DNA of 14,131 nt from an uncultured Muribaculaceae bacterium (GTDB lineage: Bacteria > Bacteroidota > Bacteroidia > Bacteroidales > Muribaculaceae): positions 1-14,131 of the forward strand of contig CAJTRS010000044.1 of the NCBI GenBank assembly GCA_910578805.1, read 5' to 3'. Shown one piece after another: positions 1 through 7,584 of this stretch. Position 1 is the first letter of the stretch, and every line of letters starts with the position of its first letter. A program made the translations under genes and the position numbers. The notes under the pieces were generated by a model that worked only from the letters and a program-made list of their open reading frames with translations, searched no databases and was not told the origin of the DNA.

Positions 1-183
1 CTCCTTCTATTAACTATAATTAACTTAAAAGATGGTATTCTGAAAATTCAGGTATGAATAAGCAAAATAGTCGGTTGTTTTCAATGTAGAGTCTGACGAT
101 GGATTACTAAATAAAACCCTATTCTGCGTTGCAGTGTGATTACGCCATGCAACCTGCCGCATATTAAACTCTGTATGATATGA

Positions 184-211
184 AAAAAGCCCGACGGGAA
201 TCGGGCTTTTT
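184..211 (-). terminator. Rho-independent terminator of tRNA-Cys
   Basis: An 11-bp perfect inverted repeat (184-194 with 201-211) around a 6-base loop has GCCCGA/TCGGGC at its core and A/T runs on its flanks. It starts right after the 3' end of the tRNA on the minus strand, so it should end that transcript. The A/T symmetry means it could also work on the plus strand. Confidence 0.85.
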
Positions 212-213
212 GG

Positions 214-284
214 AGGTACCTAGCAGATTCGAACTGCTGTAAACGGTTTTGCAGACCGGTGCCTAACCACTCGGCCAAGGTACC
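214..284 (-). tRNA. tRNA-Cys (anticodon GCA)
   Basis: The minus strand folds into a complete cloverleaf of 71 bases: acceptor GGTACCT/AGGTACC, D-arm GCC/GGC, anticodon loop CTGCAAA (anticodon GCA, decoding UGC/UGU), T-arm AGCAG-TTCGAAT-CTGCT and discriminator U. Two C residues (encoded at 212-213) follow, but the full CCA is not encoded, so CCA is presumably completed enzymatically. The outermost anticodon-stem pair (27-43) reads C opposite U, a mismatch; the other four pairs are intact. It has its own promoter upstream and a terminator downstream. Confidence 0.95.
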
Positions 285-304
285 ATATCGTGGTTTTGTG
301 AGTG

Positions 305-335
305 CAAAGGTAAGAATTTATTTTTACTTATGCAA
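305..335 (-). promoter_or_regulatory. Promoter for tRNA-Cys
   Basis: On the minus strand a TTG (-33, 333-335) and TACCTTTG (-7, 305-312) are separated by 20 bp, matching the Bacteroidetes primary-sigma pattern TTG/TAnnTTTG. The implied transcription start near 299 lies about 15 bases before the mature tRNA 5' end. Confidence 0.7.
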
Positions 336-408
336 CATTTATGTCAATATAACTTTAATAAAATATTAGTTTTAAACTGAGATCGGGTTTTCTGATGGTC
401 AGCCGGTG

Positions 409-717
409 TCAGAATAATGTTGTGGCAAGTGTGTCGCCGCGTTCGGTGAGATATGTCCGGATTCCCTCTCTGTAGGCTGAGGCCGCCGCAGGGCTTACGC
501 GGGTACGAATGTCGGTTTCAAGGGCCTGCATGTCGAGCAGTTGTCGGCGCACTTCGTTTTCGGTATGGCAGCTGTCGGTCAGATATGCGGCTCTTTCGCG
601 GCCGATGTTGTAGGCCGATGTGTCACGTGGAGCGATATCTGCGGTGTGGTTGCTGTGGCCTTCGCATGCTGTCAGGGATATGGTTGTTATTGCTGCGATG
701 AGTGATTGTCGTATCAT
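409..717 (-). CDS. Small predicted lipoprotein
   Basis: A 102-residue protein of no family I recognise. It starts with a short lipoprotein signal (MIRQSLIAAI then a hydrophobic run) ending in the lipobox L-T-A-C with Cys18 as the lipidation site, so it is likely tethered to a membrane. The remainder is hydrophilic and probably helical, rich in Arg, Glu and Ala, without further motifs. I chose the Met at 717, not the in-frame Met 27 bases upstream, because its ATG overlaps the TGA of the exonuclease gene (ATGA, 714-717) and places the lipobox at the usual distance. It is the last gene of the porQ-cmk-ispH-exonuclease operon, probably translated by coupling. No strong terminator follows before the tRNA-Cys on the same strand. 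Confidence 0.7.
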   Translation of the reverse strand: MIRQSLIAAITTISLTACEGHSNHTADIAPRDTSAYNIGRERAAYLTDSCHTENEVRRQLLDMQALETDIRTRVSPAAASAYREGIRTYLTERGDTLATTLF

Positions 718-1217
718 AGGATTGCAAGTGCTATCTTTGCGCATGCTTCGGCATCGGCAAGTGCATTGTGGTGGTTGTCAAACGGGATTCCGAGAAAATG
801 TGCCACATAAGGCAGGCTGTACGATGACACCAACCGGCGGGGAATAGTCTGTCGTGATTTGGTGAGCGTGCAGTGAAACGGCAAATTCGGAAAGTCTATG
901 CCGTAATATCGTGTGGTGGCTTTCAGACATGAGTTGTCAAAACTTTTATTGTGTGCCACCAAGGGGAGTCCGGCTATGAAGTCGCGCAGTTCAGGCCAAA
1001 TGCTGTCGAAGCAAGGGGCGTTATCGGTATCCTTGTTGCTCAGACCGTGTATGTTTTCAGTGAAATGCCGGAAATAGAAGTTGGGATAAGGACGGACCAA
1101 CCGGTAGAAACGGTCGGCCACAGCGCCGTCAATGACCTTTACGGCACCTACGGCGCACACGCTTGTAAGGTGATTGTTGGCCGTTTCCACATCGATGGCT
1201 ATGAAATCCTGTATCAT
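714..1217 (-). CDS. DEDDh-family 3'-5' exonuclease (DnaQ-like)
   Basis: A 167-residue exonuclease-fold protein. Visible motifs are Exo I as D-V-E (Asp9, Glu11 in FIAIDVETAN), Exo II in AHNKSFD (Asp94), and Exo III as H-x4-D (His150, Asp155), which together make up the DEDDh two-metal active site. This is the size of a bare exonuclease domain with no polymerase or BRCT domain attached, as in the DnaQ-like proteins of Bacteroidetes. Role: probably 3'-5' trimming of DNA or RNA; whether it is a replication proofreading subunit cannot be told. The reading frame stays open upstream inside ispH, but the start at 1217 gives the correct N-terminal strand and lies 17 bases after the ispH stop. The last codon overlaps the start of the lipoprotein gene. 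Confidence 0.85.
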   Translation of the reverse strand: MIQDFIAIDVETANNHLTSVCAVGAVKVIDGAVADRFYRLVRPYPNFYFRHFTENIHGLSNKDTDNAPCFDSIWPELRDFIAGLPLVAHNKSFDNSCLKATTRYYGIDFPNLPFHCTLTKSRQTIPRRLVSSYSLPYVAHFLGIPFDNHHNALADAEACAKIALAIL

Positions 1218-1234
1218 GGCACTTTGTTGGTGTT

Positions 1235-2107
1235 TCAGCTGTTGAGCATTCTGTCCACAGCGTCCTTGACCTCTTCCATGAGCCATCGTGGAGTGGAGGT
1301 GGCTCCGCATACACCCACGCTTGTGGCTCCGCTGAACCACCGGCGGTCGATTTCGGCGGAATTGGATATCAGATGTGTGCGCGGGTTGGATTGGAGGCAT
1401 CTGTTGAAAAGCACACGTCCGTTGCTGCTCTTTTTGCCGCTGACAAAAAGCACCACGGAATGAGAGGCTGCGAAATTCATGATGCGCTCCCCGCGGTTGG
1501 CCACCTGACGGCATATGGTGTCATTGCATGTGAGCGGGACTCCCGGAAGTGTGCGTGAAGTTATCTCGGCACACATTTTCCGGTAGCCTTCAAGCGGTTT
1601 GGTTGTCTGTGAATATACGGCTATTGGACGGGAGAAGTCGATGGCGTCGAGCTGTTCGATGTTTTCCACCACGATGGCCGTTCCGTCGGTCTGGCCCACA
1701 AGTCCGTTGACTTCGGCATGTCCGACTTGGCCGTAAATCACTATCTGCGGCGGTTCGGCTGACATGTAGGTTTCCTTGATGCGGCGCTGTAGCTGAAGCA
1801 CCACAGGACATGTGGCATCGATGATGCGAATGTTGTTGTCACGGGCTGTCCGGTAAGTGGAGGGTGGCTCGCCGTGGGCTCTCAGCAGCACGCCAACATC
1901 GTGCAACTGTCCCAGGTCGGAGTGAGTGATGGTCTGGAGCCCTTTTCTGCGCAACCGCTCCACTTCATCGCTGTTGTGGACTATGTCGCCGAGGCAGTAC
2001 AGGGTGTCGGAACCCGAAAGTTCGGCTTCGGCCTTGCTTATGGCTGCAGTAACGCCGAAGCAGAATCCCGATTCGCTGTCAACCTCTATGTCAACCTTAC
2101 GGCTCAT
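1235..2107 (-). CDS. ispH: 4-hydroxy-3-methylbut-2-enyl diphosphate reductase
   Basis: Last enzyme of the MEP isoprenoid pathway, reducing HMBPP to IPP and DMAPP with a [4Fe-4S] cluster in the cytoplasm. The 290 residues hold the three cluster cysteines (Cys16 in SGFCFGV, Cys100 in DATCPVV, Cys199 in DTICRQ), the substrate histidines (His44 in VHN, His78 in AHGE, His130 in GHAEV) with Glu132, and the SGKKSSN and ATSTP loops near the C-terminus. Length is that of a stand-alone IspH without the S1 domains fused in some Firmicutes. Its ATG overlaps the cmk stop codon (ATGA, 2104-2107), so translation is probably coupled. The cmk-ispH pairing behind porQ fits the order I recall from Porphyromonas. 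Confidence 0.95.
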   Translation of the reverse strand: MSRKVDIEVDSESGFCFGVTAAISKAEAELSGSDTLYCLGDIVHNSDEVERLRRKGLQTITHSDLGQLHDVGVLLRAHGEPPSTYRTARDNNIRIIDATCPVVLQLQRRIKETYMSAEPPQIVIYGQVGHAEVNGLVGQTDGTAIVVENIEQLDAIDFSRPIAVYSQTTKPLEGYRKMCAEITSRTLPGVPLTCNDTICRQVANRGERIMNFAASHSVVLFVSGKKSSNGRVLFNRCLQSNPRTHLISNSAEIDRRWFSGATSVGVCGATSTPRWLMEEVKDAVDRMLNS

Positions 2108-2805
2108 AGTCGGGCTATGATTTCGTTATAGCGGTCAAGCAGCCAGCGGTTCTGTTGCTCGATGCTCATTGTGGAATTGTCAAGTTCGATGGCGTCATCG
2201 GCCTGGCGAAGCGGGCTTTCCTTGCGGTTGCGGTCTATGTTGTCACGGTTTATGACATTGGACAGTACCTCTTCATAGGTGACGGCCGAGCCTTTTTCAA
2301 TCAGTTCGGCCAAGCGTCTTTGTGCGCGTGTCTGGGGTGATGCGTTGACAAATATTTTCATTTCTGCATGTGGAAACACTGTTGTGCCTATGTCACGACC
2401 GTCCATGACTATGCCTTTCTGCTGTCCCATGGCCTGCTGCATGGTTACCAAGGCATGGCGCACCTGCGGTATGGCAGCCACTGGAGATACGTTGTTGCTC
2501 ACAGCCATGGAGCGTATCTCTGACTCTACATCTTCGCCACCGAGGGTGGTTGACTGTGTGTCGCCGTTGATTCTGAAGCTTATGTCGATGCCGGGCAGGG
2601 CTTCGAGTAATGCCTCGGTGTCAATGTTGCCTTCGGCATCGATCATGCCGTGGCGCATGGCATAGAGTGTGACAGCCCGATACATGGCTCCTGAGTCGAT
2701 ATATCTGTAACCTATGCTCTTGGCGAGTTGTCTGGCCATACTGCTCTTTCCTGACGAGGAGTAACCGTCGATAGCTATGGTAATGAGAGGTGCTGTGGGT
2801 TGCAT
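2104..2805 (-). CDS. cmk: Cytidylate kinase
   Basis: Phosphorylates CMP and dCMP to diphosphates using ATP. The 233-residue protein has the P-loop GYSSSGKSS (residues 14-22), SGAMYRA in the NMP-binding part, DGRDIGTTVFP in the conserved central motif, and the RDNxDRNRxxSPL lid segment near the C-terminus, all typical of bacterial Cmk. The open frame continues far upstream inside porQ, but the Met at 2805 gives the standard Cmk N-terminus (a short leader, then ITIAIDG). It lies 29 bases after the porQ stop and overlaps the ispH start by 4 bases, so it is a middle gene of the operon. Confidence 0.95.
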   Translation of the reverse strand: MQPTAPLITIAIDGYSSSGKSSMARQLAKSIGYRYIDSGAMYRAVTLYAMRHGMIDAEGNIDTEALLEALPGIDISFRINGDTQSTTLGGEDVESEIRSMAVSNNVSPVAAIPQVRHALVTMQQAMGQQKGIVMDGRDIGTTVFPHAEMKIFVNASPQTRAQRRLAELIEKGSAVTYEEVLSNVINRDNIDRNRKESPLRQADDAIELDNSTMSIEQQNRWLLDRYNEIIARL

Positions 2806-2834
2806 ATTTTTTTGTCGGGATATTATTAATTGGT

Positions 2835-3860
2835 TTAATTTAAGAGTTCGTGAAGATTGGTGGATATGTTGACCATGAATGTGGTGGCTCCGGTATGGGG
2901 CTGTGCAAGCGCCACTCCTATGCCGAATGATTTCACTTTCAGTCCAGCTCCTATGGAGAATCCCGACAGGAAACTGCGGGAGTAAGTGCTCATGTCGGTG
3001 CGTGTCTTGTAGTTGTAGCCTATGCCTATGTGGAATTTGTCGGACGGCACGAAGTCGGCAGCGAATATCAGGTGGCGGAACAGGTTGGAGCCGAACGATT
3101 CCTTGCGTGTCAACTCGTCGGTGGTCAGTCCGTCGCCGGTGTCGTAGTAAGGCAGTTTCCACTGGGTGAGGTTCCAAGCCGTGACGGAGAATCTTATGGG
3201 CAGAGTGCCGAACGATTGTGTCCAGCCAAGACGCAGATCGACCGGCAGACGGTCGTAGCGTTCGTGAAATCTTTTTACCTGTCCTCCGAGATTGGCTACC
3301 ACTACCGACAGCGACAGGTCACGTTCAGGGTCGTAATAGTTGATGCCCAGATCGGTGGCTATGGCAAAAGCCGAATAATCGGCGTAGGAACTGTAAAGCA
3401 TCTTCAAGGCTATGCCGCCTCGCAGCCGGTCGGTAATGTCGTGGGAATATATGCCGCTGAAACTAACGTCCTTCGGTGAGAAGTCACCTGATATGTTGCC
3501 GCTAATGTCGGTCTCTTTCATATCGCCGTAGCCGTAATACTGAATTCCGGCGCCCCATGCTCCATGTTCCCCGGCACGGGTGCCGAATTTCACTCCGGCA
3601 AAGTTTGACCCTCCGATATAGTGCATGTAATTCAAGCCTACCTGCATGTCGAATTCCGGACCTAACAGAGCCGGATTCTGTTCCACAGAGTTTATGTCGT
3701 CATCTATATTGGAGATATTTATTCCTCCGAGCCCATAGACGTGGGCCGACGACGGCACGTTTAGGAAGTTGTAGGCCGGTGAACTGTCGGCTGCGCGCGC
3801 GCATACAGCCGCCAATAAGGTCAGTGCGGCGAATATATATCGGATACAGGGATATTTCAT
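2835..3860 (-). CDS. porQ: Type IX secretion system protein PorQ
   Basis: A 341-residue outer-membrane protein. A signal peptide (MKYPCIRYIFAALTLLAAV... with cleavage near ARA) leads into the PorQ/PorV-type start: YNFLNVPSSAHVYGLGG, then the INSVEQNPALL segment, followed by alternating amphipathic strands typical of an FadL-like beta-barrel. In Porphyromonas and Flavobacterium, PorQ works with PorU, PorV and PorZ at the cell surface in processing and anchoring of type IX cargo; that role is established for the family and inferred here. It is the first gene of the operon and has its own promoter about 90 bases upstream. No type IX C-terminal-domain cargo protein is visible in this window, so other T9SS genes must lie elsewhere. 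Confidence 0.88.
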   Translation of the reverse strand: MKYPCIRYIFAALTLLAAVCARAADSSPAYNFLNVPSSAHVYGLGGINISNIDDDINSVEQNPALLGPEFDMQVGLNYMHYIGGSNFAGVKFGTRAGEHGAWGAGIQYYGYGDMKETDISGNISGDFSPKDVSFSGIYSHDITDRLRGGIALKMLYSSYADYSAFAIATDLGINYYDPERDLSLSVVVANLGGQVKRFHERYDRLPVDLRLGWTQSFGTLPIRFSVTAWNLTQWKLPYYDTGDGLTTDELTRKESFGSNLFRHLIFAADFVPSDKFHIGIGYNYKTRTDMSTYSRSFLSGFSIGAGLKVKSFGIGVALAQPHTGATTFMVNISTNLHELLN

Positions 3861-3949
3861 CTAAAATTCAAGTATATTACAATAACGACCCCTGCGGGGG
3901 TATATTATGCGGCTAAATACTTTTTTACTCATGGGCGTGAAAATGTCAA

Positions 3950-3980
3950 CAAAGATAAAACAATAATAATCAATCACAAA
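3950..3980 (-). promoter_or_regulatory. Promoter of the porQ operon
   Basis: On the minus strand TTTG (3977-3980) and TATCTTTG (3950-3957) are 19 bp apart, an excellent match to the Bacteroidetes consensus. Expected transcription start is near 3943, giving a leader of about 80 bases before porQ. It sits back to back with the promoter of the TonB-domain gene, with only 14 bp between the two -33 elements. Confidence 0.7.
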
Positions 3981-3994
3981 ATGGCGCTGTGCTA

Positions 3995-4026
3995 TTTGTC
4001 TATTAGTGGAGCTGTATATATTTTTG
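3995..4026 (+). promoter_or_regulatory. Promoter of the TonB-domain gene
   Basis: TTTG (3995-3998) and TATTTTTG (4019-4026) are 20 bp apart. The implied start near 4032 lies downstream of the first in-frame ATG (3981), which therefore cannot be the translation start; this supports the ATG at 4080 with a leader of about 48 bases. Confidence 0.65.
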
Positions 4027-4079
4027 TTTCAGATTTCACACCAATCAAACAAACGAAAAAAGAAATTCGTATAATAATT

Positions 4080-4520
4080 ATGAGGTGCGCGTTAAGCCAT
4101 AAGACCTTTCTGACTATACCCCTTATGACGGCCTTTATGGGAGTCACGGCTCAAGGCAGATATGTGGTCACATTCCAAAGCAGTCATACGGAGTCGTATG
4201 TACATGCCTATGTGAGTGACGCCGTAGATGTGATGCCGCAGTTTCCCGGTGGTGAAAACGAGCTTATGAACTATATAAACCGGGAGCGTATGTATCCGCG
4301 TGAAGCTTACGACAAAGGTATCTCCGGTCGTGTGCAGTGCAGTTTTGTGGTGGCTCCCGACGGCAGTATCCATGAGGTGTCTGTGTTTCGGGGAGTACAC
4401 CCGAGCCTCGACCGCGAAGCCATAAGGATCATATCCAACATGCCACGCTGGACTCCCGGTTCGATATCCGGAGAGAATGTGCCGGTGTTTTATATGCTTA
4501 CTATTCCGTTCAGACGGTAA
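4080..4520 (+). CDS. Exported protein with a TonB C-terminal domain
   Basis: A 146-residue protein. Residues 1-25 form a signal peptide (hydrophobic LTIPLMTAFMGV, then TAQG). Residues from about 50 to 144 are a TonB C-terminal domain: MPQFPGGENELMNYI, YPREAYDKGISGRV, VAPDGSIHEVSV, LDREAIRII and MPRWTPG are the hallmark blocks of the Bacteroidetes TonB_C repeats. It lacks the Pro-rich spanning region of a true energy transducer, and its only hydrophobic segment looks like a cleavable signal. So ExbB/ExbD-driven TonB work is doubtful, and a periplasmic binding or scaffold role is more likely. It is a single-gene unit divergent from porQ and converges with the MATE gene. Confidence 0.8.
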   Translation: MRCALSHKTFLTIPLMTAFMGVTAQGRYVVTFQSSHTESYVHAYVSDAVDVMPQFPGGENELMNYINRERMYPREAYDKGISGRVQCSFVVAPDGSIHEVSVFRGVHPSLDREAIRIISNMPRWTPGSISGENVPVFYMLTIPFRR

Positions 4521-4554
4521 CCTGTCTTGACGATTATATCTTGTGTCAGGTTAC
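4517..4554. repeat. Inverted repeat spanning both convergent stop codons
   Basis: GTAACCTG (4517-4524) and CAGGTTAC (4547-4554) form an 8-bp stem around a 22-base loop. The TAA of the TonB-domain gene lies in the left arm and that of the MATE gene in the right arm. With no U-run it is at best a weak bidirectional terminator. Confidence 0.5.
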
Positions 4555-5921
4555 ATGGTTTCGGGCGATGTCGTGAATGCTTTGCGACATGCCCGCAGAT
4601 AGGCCCATACCACCATAGCTCCGGTGACCACCCATGTGATAGGATAGATGATGAGGAGCAGCCCGAAATCACGGTGGTGTTCGGCTACCGTATAGACCCA
4701 TATCAGGCGAAGCACACAAGTGCCGAAGATTGTTAGCACTGTCGGCGTCATGGAAAATCCGAGAGCACGCATGGCGGCTCCGCATATCTCGTATGAGCTT
4801 GCTATAAACTGAAACATAAGCACATAGTGGAGCCTGACAGCGGCATACTCCATAACTCCTGCCGATGTGGAGAACAGGCTTATGAAAAAATTGTCAAACA
4901 GCACTATGAGAAGATTGGCGGCCCCTACGTTTATCACGCTCATTATCATGCATAGCCTCACTGCCCGGCGGCATCGGTCGTATAGTCCCGCTCCGTAATT
5001 CTGGCTTACGAATGCCACCGCGGCCTGACTGAATGCTACCATTATGAAATAGCAATAAAGCTCGTAGTTGAGGGCTGCGGCCGATCCGGCTACGGCCGTG
5101 GAGCCGTATTCGTTGATCGATGACTGAATGAATATGTTGGCTGTGGAAAACACCATGCCTTGCAGACCGGCCGGTATGCCTATTCTGAGTATCTTGCGTA
5201 GTTCGGGCGTCACTATGGAGGTCTTGCGCCATTCTAAATTGTAGGGTTCTTTTTCATGAGTGAGCCAGTAGGTGATGAATGCGGCGTTGATCACATTGGC
5301 CGCTACAGTGGCTATGGCCACCCCCTCCACACTCATGCCGAAATAAATCACCAACACCAGATTGAGCATAGTGTTGGCAATGCCAGCTATCACCAGACTG
5401 TAGAACGGACGCTTGGTGTCGCCGAGGCTGCGCAGTACTGCCGCACCGAAGTTGTAGATCATCATGAACGGCATGCCTAAGAAAAATATTTTCAGGTATT
5501 TTGCGGCAAGATCAATCACATCGTGCGGTGTGTTCATCATTTCGAGTATAGGGCGCGCAAATGTCATGCCAATGAAACATAGCAGAAGACCGCTGATTAT
5601 GGCCAGTGCGGCCACGGTGCGTATTGATTTGCGGATACCGTTTTCGTTGTGCTGGCCTATGTAGTTTGCTATAACCACGTTTGCGCCTACGGATATGCCG
5701 AGAAACAGGTTGATCATGATGCTTACAATCACCCCGGTGCTCCCGACTGCGGCGAGTGCCTGTGACGTGGAGAACCGGCCAACCACCGCCACATCGATGG
5801 CATTGAACGATTGTTGCAATATGCCGCTGGCTATCAGCGGGAGGGAGAATATCAGTATTTTACGGAACATTTTGCCGTGAATCATATCGATCTTCACGGC
5901 ACTGTCTCTTCCTTGTCGCAT
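4551..5921 (-). CDS. MATE family efflux transporter
   Basis: A 456-residue inner-membrane protein with about twelve hydrophobic segments. The N-terminal part reads FRKILIFSLPLIASGILQQ, then FNAIDVAVVGRFSTSQALAAVG, the MATE signature, and the second half repeats the pattern (IGIPAGLQGMVFSTANIFIQ then AVAGSAAALN), as expected for the two-bundle MATE fold. Members export drugs, toxins or metabolites in exchange for Na+ or H+; the substrate cannot be read from sequence. Starts at 5921 or at the Met 12 codons later are both possible; I kept the longer one because the -7 element lies about 40 bases upstream. It stands alone, converging with the TonB-domain gene and divergent from the propeller lipoprotein. 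Confidence 0.92.
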   Translation of the reverse strand: MRQGRDSAVKIDMIHGKMFRKILIFSLPLIASGILQQSFNAIDVAVVGRFSTSQALAAVGSTGVIVSIMINLFLGISVGANVVIANYIGQHNENGIRKSIRTVAALAIISGLLLCFIGMTFARPILEMMNTPHDVIDLAAKYLKIFFLGMPFMMIYNFGAAVLRSLGDTKRPFYSLVIAGIANTMLNLVLVIYFGMSVEGVAIATVAANVINAAFITYWLTHEKEPYNLEWRKTSIVTPELRKILRIGIPAGLQGMVFSTANIFIQSSINEYGSTAVAGSAAALNYELYCYFIMVAFSQAAVAFVSQNYGAGLYDRCRRAVRLCMIMSVINVGAANLLIVLFDNFFISLFSTSAGVMEYAAVRLHYVLMFQFIASSYEICGAAMRALGFSMTPTVLTIFGTCVLRLIWVYTVAEHHRDFGLLLIIYPITWVVTGAMVVWAYLRACRKAFTTSPETM

Positions 5922-5959
5922 GATGGAATAATTGTTCGCTCTGCTGTTTTTTTACGGTG

Positions 5960-5967
5960 CAAAATTA
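5960..5967 (-). promoter_or_regulatory. Probable -7 element for the MATE gene
   Basis: The minus strand reads TAATTTTG, a full TAnnTTTG match, about 40 bases before the MATE start codon. No TTG is found at the expected -33 distance, so this is only half of a promoter. Confidence 0.4.
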
Positions 5968-6015
5968 CAAAAAAAAGCGGTACATTTGCCGAGGTATCGA
6001 TTAGCTCATTATATT

Positions 6016-7584
6016 ATGTCACGATTTTTGGTTGTATTATCGTTTGTGGTTTTTTTGCTGTCGGGGTGCGGTGGCAGAAGCGTAAATGAAAATGTTGTGG
6101 AAACCGCAACTGAGCCGGAGGACACCCCCGAGCCTCAGATTGTTATGCTGCCGGATACAAGTTACATATCGGCCGGTGCGGTCAAGTTTGTGGTTGATAC
6201 CATGATGCCTGATGAGCCCGGACTGTTGAATGACATATCCGACATGTATGCCGGAACTGCCGGAGCGTTTACTTTTCGTGGCGGTGCTTTACGCGATGCC
6301 TGTTTCGGAGGCAGCATAAGCGGTACGCCATCTGAAATAGCCGTTGACTGGACTTTTGTGACTGACGAGGACTACACCGACACCGGTTACGGACGGTGGG
6401 GTGGTGGCACCGGGTGGACCGGCCAGCCGCTCTATGTGAATTGGCCTGACAGCTGTCTGAGGTGTTTCAGGGACAACGGTGTGGTGCATGAAGGTTTTTC
6501 CGGACAGGAAATTATAGTGGGCTCGCTTGCCGGAAATGTGTATTTTATTGATTTCGACTCCGGCAAGGCTTCGCGTAGGGCTATAATGGCGGGTAATCCG
6601 GTGAAGGGTACGGTTTCGCTTGATCCGTCGCTCAACGGTAATCTGTATGTGGGGCAGGGAGTGCCCGCACGTCAGCCTTTCGGTGCGGCTGTCATAGATG
6701 TTTACCATAATGAGGTCAGCCATTTTTTCGGTCGGGACCCAAATGCCTGGCGCGGTTGGGGAGCCTACGACTCGTCACCTTTGCGCACGGGGCAATTTCT
6801 GATACGTCCCGGAGAGAACGGCACGGTGTATAAATATCTGGTGCACCCCGGCGGTCTGGTTCTTCATTCCACATTGCGTTATCGGATAGAAAATGTGTCG
6901 CCGGGCATAGAATCATCGGTAAGCGTGTATAGGAACTATGGTTATGTGGCAGACAACCACGGTAATGTGATATGTTTTAATCTTAATGATCTTCGTCCGG
7001 TGTGGCGTTATTGTCTTGGTGATGATGTAGATGCGACCGCTGTGGTGACCGAGGAGAATGGGGTGCCATATCTTTATGTGGGGTGCGAGATCGACCGTCG
7101 CGGCACAGGCGATGCCCGTTTTGTCAAGCTGAACGGTCTTGACGGCAGCAGGGTGTGGCAGTCGTTGATAGATGGCGAGCGTGCTGATGTCGATGGAAAA
7201 CATTTTGATGGCGGATATTATGCCACGGCGCTGCCCGGAAGCGGAGATTGCTCGCACCTGGTGTTCAGCAACTGTGTGCTCAATACAAAGGGGCGCAACG
7301 GAGTGTTTGTCGCTTTTGACCGCGACACGGGGGTTATACGGTATTCTCTCCCTCTGAAATATTATTCATGGTCGTCGCCGGTAGGATTTCTTAATGAACG
7401 CGGGGAATTATATGTGGCCACGGCTGATTGTGCCGGAAATGTGTATCTGATACGTGGAATTGACGGACATGTGGTGTGCAGCCGGCGTGTGGGTGCCAAT
7501 TTCGAGTCATCGCCGGTGGTTACAGGCAATCATATGGTGATAGGTTCCCGCGGTAATTCCATATACAGACTTTCAATATTGTGA
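6016..7584 (+). CDS. Beta-propeller (PQQ-like repeat) lipoprotein
   Basis: A 522-residue predicted lipoprotein. The signal MSRFLVVLSFVVFLLSGC places the lipidated cysteine at residue 18 (lipobox L-S-G-C), followed by an acidic, Pro/Glu-rich linker. The body consists of repeated blades of the PQQ/BamB type: GNVYFIDFDSGKA, GTVYKYLVHPGG, GYVADNHGNVICFNLNDL, VKLNGLDGSRVWQ, VAFDRDTGVI, GNVYLIRGIDGHVV and GNSIYRLSI, i.e. a short strand, turn and Asp/Gly loop in each. Such folds are usually binding scaffolds in the envelope; a bound PQQ cofactor is not implied. I took the ATG at 6016 because the longer frame places the lipobox too far inside. The stop overlaps the start of the hydrolase gene (TGATG), so the two probably act together on a shared extracytoplasmic substrate (inference). 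Confidence 0.82.
   Translation: MSRFLVVLSFVVFLLSGCGGRSVNENVVETATEPEDTPEPQIVMLPDTSYISAGAVKFVVDTMMPDEPGLLNDISDMYAGTAGAFTFRGGALRDACFGGSISGTPSEIAVDWTFVTDEDYTDTGYGRWGGGTGWTGQPLYVNWPDSCLRCFRDNGVVHEGFSGQEIIVGSLAGNVYFIDFDSGKASRRAIMAGNPVKGTVSLDPSLNGNLYVGQGVPARQPFGAAVIDVYHNEVSHFFGRDPNAWRGWGAYDSSPLRTGQFLIRPGENGTVYKYLVHPGGLVLHSTLRYRIENVSPGIESSVSVYRNYGYVADNHGNVICFNLNDLRPVWRYCLGDDVDATAVVTEENGVPYLYVGCEIDRRGTGDARFVKLNGLDGSRVWQSLIDGERADVDGKHFDGGYYATALPGSGDCSHLVFSNCVLNTKGRNGVFVAFDRDTGVIRYSLPLKYYSWSSPVGFLNERGELYVATADCAGNVYLIRGIDGHVVCSRRVGANFESSPVVTGNHMVIGSRGNSIYRLSIL

Noticed and set aside
81..278. 65-codon minus-strand frame over the tRNA
   Set aside because: It runs through the terminator and most of tRNA-Cys and has no protein family character.
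390..414. TTCTGA/TCAGAA inverted repeat at the end of the lipoprotein gene
   Set aside because: Short stem, large loop, no U-run; not convincing as a terminator.
3981..4079. Upstream in-frame ATG for the TonB-domain gene
   Set aside because: It lies before the predicted transcription start and would put 33 unrelated residues ahead of the signal peptide.
5985..6018. Possible promoter of the propeller lipoprotein (TTTG at 5985, TATATTAT at 6010)
   Set aside because: The -7 part lacks the TTTG end and would overlap the start codon; too weak to list as a feature.
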